Below are positions 62,069 to 64,000 of a stretch of DNA of 64,000 nt, one piece after another (the first letter of the stretch is position 1; each line of letters opens with the position of its first letter). Below the pieces are notes generated by a model, which saw only the letters and a program-made list of their open reading frames with translations, searched no databases and was not told where the DNA came from. The translations under genes were made by a program, and so were the position numbers. Source of the stretch: Dyadobacter subterraneus (GTDB lineage: Bacteria; Bacteroidota; Bacteroidia; Cytophagales; Spirosomataceae); assembly GCF_015221875.1 (NCBI RefSeq), contig NZ_JACYGY010000001.1:2046001-2110000 (forward strand), read 5' to 3'.

Positions 62069-62791
62069 TTACGTTTTGTGATGGTGGTAGAACCGTTTGA
62101 TCCGTAGACGCAACATATCATATAATAATGTGAATAATAAAATCATCACTGGAAATAAGAAAGCAGAAAAGTCAACTCGGCGGAACAATAGCGCCCCTGC
62201 AAGCGCCCCTAACATAAAAAACAGAATGATGGCAATGCGCAATTTTATCCGGGCTTTTAATTGCATACGCTCCTCTTTTTTCTTCCGCAAGAGTTGCCCC
62301 AATTCAATACCCAGATCCGTGAATGTACCTGTCAGATGTGTTGTCCTTACCACTGAGCCGGATACCATAGAAACCAGCGAGTTTTGCATACCCATTGCAA
62401 AAAGAAGACTGCCGGCAAAAAATTCCTTTGCTATGAGCTCACCATGATATCGATGTCCCAACAATGCCACGATTAATAAAATGAGGATCTCAATAAAAAT
62501 GGCAATTACATAAGAATATTGCTGATTACGACCTATGCTGGAAACAATTAAACTGGAGATAAAGGCTCCTGCAAGAAAAAGAGACATCCATAGGGCAACG
62601 ATCCTGGCAGTAGTCCAGTCCTGAAATGCGATGCGTTCTGCAAACAATGCCGCATGACCCGTAACATTAGTGGTCAATACAGCGAAGCCTAAAAATCCTG
62701 CTGCGTTGACAAATCCGGCAGTAATGCCAAGTAAAGAGGCCAGCTTTACATTGTGCGCATAAGTTCTTTTAGTGCCCAGGTGCCTTAGCAT
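62069..62791 (-). CDS. YoaK/DUF1275-family membrane protein
   Basis: A 240-residue protein started at the ATG at 62791; the longer frame adds 33 unlikely residues. Six membrane helices are visible. Family motifs are LLGITAGFVNAAGFLGFAVL, TTNVTGHAALFAE, AMGMQNSLVSMVSGSVVRTT and HLTGTFTDLGIELGQLL. Function is unknown for the family; members are widespread inner-membrane proteins. A basic linker (RKKKEERMQLKARIKLR) lies between helices 4 and 5. Confidence 0.92.
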   Translation of the reverse strand: MLRHLGTKRTYAHNVKLASLLGITAGFVNAAGFLGFAVLTTNVTGHAALFAERIAFQDWTTARIVALWMSLFLAGAFISSLIVSSIGRNQQYSYVIAIFIEILILLIVALLGHRYHGELIAKEFFAGSLLFAMGMQNSLVSMVSGSVVRTTHLTGTFTDLGIELGQLLRKKKEERMQLKARIKLRIAIILFFMLGALAGALLFRRVDFSAFLFPVMILLFTLLYDMLRLRIKRFYHHHKT

Positions 62792-63281
62792 ACTTAGTGG
62801 ATTGGTAGATAAAACAAAGATACATATCTGTTGATTAATCAGTTGTCGCTTTAAAGTTTTAAGCATTGACTTAAAACAGTTCAGTGCCAATCATGCTTCG
62901 TAAATTATGGCCAGCAAACAAGCTCGGTTCAGTCGCACTACTAACGTGCTAATAGTGAAAAGGAGCCATATCCAAAGCGCTGAAAAATACAAAGACCTTA
63001 ACTAGGCAACAAGATCAGACAAAAATATCATCGATTTTAAGGGAGGAGCGCTTAATATTATACCAGCTGATAACCGACTGATCTCTGCCCTGCTGAATCC
63101 GGAAACTGACTATTTTCGGAATTTTTTAAAAGCTGCTTCCGGGTCTACTTGGTTGCAACGAAGATAATTCACTTTGTTTTTTGATAAAAACAGCAACTCA
63201 TATCAGTATATGAGATCTGATAGCATTTGCGAATTGCTATCTTTGCATTTAGATAATCAAAACATATACCCTTCTGCTAAA
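62792..63281. other. Gene-free stretch, about 490 bp
   Basis: Divergent gap upstream of the YoaK-like gene. No promoter, RNA or repeat could be supported. Confidence 0.4.
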
Positions 63282-63488
63282 ATGAAAACCGATATCCAAA
63301 ATGTATCCGTGATTAATGATCTGCTTTTGATCTACAAATCAGAAATTGAATTGACGACAATGAAGCCCCTGACAAAAAAAATGTATACGGAGCATGCGCA
63401 AAATTTTGTTCGCTGGATATCAGGTGATTTTGTTCCTGGTAGCAGACTTAAAACAGGCCACTCGGCTGAAGTGAATAACCAAGACTAA
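63282..63488 (+). CDS. Small hypothetical protein
   Basis: A 68-residue protein from the ATG at 63282 (a longer frame from 63174 starts at a weak codon). The middle reads LIYKSEIELTTMKPLTKKMY and TEHAQNFVRWISGDFVPGS, which resembles the start of a phage-integrase SAM-like DNA-binding domain, but it ends early. It could be a truncated integrase or an orphan protein. Confidence 0.4.
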   Translation: MKTDIQNVSVINDLLLIYKSEIELTTMKPLTKKMYTEHAQNFVRWISGDFVPGSRLKTGHSAEVNNQD

Positions 63489-63670
63489 ATAGTTCATTTG
63501 CTAAATTATGAAACTCAGCAGTTTCTGGATCATCGTGTGTATCTTAGGATACAAACCCCCATCATTTTAACGCCATTTGAATGTCAATGGGCATGCCGGC
63601 ATCTTACGAACATTATCAATTTGAAAATGTCGGCATTGGAATGCGTTCATGTAGAGGGTTTTGAATTTTA

Positions 63671-63880
63671 ATGAAATTTGTAATGAATTTTGCGTTTGAG
63701 AATCGTGGAAGATATCCAATACTGCAACATTTTTTCCATGCCAACGGTTGGTATATGGTAAAGACAATCATCTGGCCCTACATAGGACACATGCAGATTT
63801 TCCAAACTTCCGGTCTGACAAAAATTATGACATCTGAGCATGAAGGAGTTAAAATCAACTTCTTCGGTTTCGAAAACTAA
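63671..63880 (+). CDS. Uncertain small protein
   Basis: A 69-residue frame starting KFVMNFAFENRGRYPILQHF, rich in aromatic residues, with no motif I recognise. Several stops follow and no neighbour supports it. Low confidence. Confidence 0.2.
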   Translation: MKFVMNFAFENRGRYPILQHFFHANGWYMVKTIIWPYIGHMQIFQTSGLTKIMTSEHEGVKINFFGFEN

Positions 63881-64000
63881 ATCACGAAACTGATCCAATA
63901 TAAAAATATAAAACATGTTTCCTTGGTAACTCCGAAGCCTATCTTAAAAGCGACGAAGTATAATTTAAACAGTGATGGGTTTTTCACTAGCAATTTAACA

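Overview
The window looks like a chromosomal stretch of a member of the Bacteroidota (Cytophagia or Sphingobacteriia type). Evidence: lipoprotein signals of Bacteroidota style, few Shine-Dalgarno sequences, FtsX-like permeases opening with an 'RHYFRIALRSLL' type N-terminus, a streptopain-like C10 protease, Bacteroidota-type tyrosine integrases and DUF2147/YoaK-type genes. I cannot name the genus from sequence alone. No intact tRNA, rRNA or CRISPR array was seen.

Layout. (1) 1-5.3 kb, minus strand: a defence-like island with a TIR-domain protein cut by the window edge, a 559-residue PD-(D/E)XK nuclease-like protein directly upstream of it, a GIY-YIG/HTH protein and a caspase-family protease. 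(2) 5.9-19.5 kb: a TetR regulator followed by a long same-strand run of redox and detoxification genes: SDR, alpha/beta hydrolase, SDR, enoyl-CoA hydratase, OsmC, isochorismatase-like hydrolase, MDR reductase, an outer-membrane-like protein, a membrane-anchored ABM monooxygenase, a cNMP-domain histidine kinase, a receiver-thioredoxin-reductase-like fusion, a UBP zinc finger and an NmrA-like protein. The run ends at a strong bidirectional terminator. Two convergent minus genes (aldo/keto reductase, YciI-like) follow. A 20-bp palindrome, AATAGAY-N6-GTCTATT, sits before tetR, before the SDR, before the aldo/keto reductase and before the YciI-like gene, so one TetR regulon probably covers the region. 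(3) 20.3-21.4 kb: a flavin monooxygenase gene with a one-base frameshift.

(4) 22.6-47.9 kb: a mobile and accessory region bounded by similar tRNA/tmRNA 3'-end-like sequences. It has tandem att-terminator-integrase modules, a RhuM-Fic gene with a C-terminal frameshift and a perfect internal 18-bp hairpin, a C10 protease with a partner lipoprotein, serine recombinases (one intact, one broken), a MacB/FtsX permease, a polysaccharide deacetylase and a frameshifted serine hydrolase. From 37.4 to 47.3 kb comes a series of single small unrelated genes (lipoproteins, RraB-like, DUF4304, a seven-repeat propeller), separated by related repeats with a TTTAAACGGTGG-type core and GTCTCA/TGAGAC palindromes. 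This resembles a gene-cassette array and is the most unusual structure in the window. An ISL3-family element has inserted into it.

(5) 48.5-64 kb: an excisionase-like HTH protein, a decayed group II intron reverse transcriptase, Hsp20, a CPA2 antiporter, a Gfo/Idh/MocA oxidoreductase beside a dead HxlR regulator whose operator-like palindrome survives, an acyl carrier protein, an ArsR regulator, a Crp/SDR pair, an AraC-DoxX-DUF2147-SDR cluster, a YoaK-like membrane protein, and several decayed AraC and SDR remnants. The density of broken regulators and oxidoreductases suggests repeated gain and loss of small regulator-plus-oxidoreductase modules.
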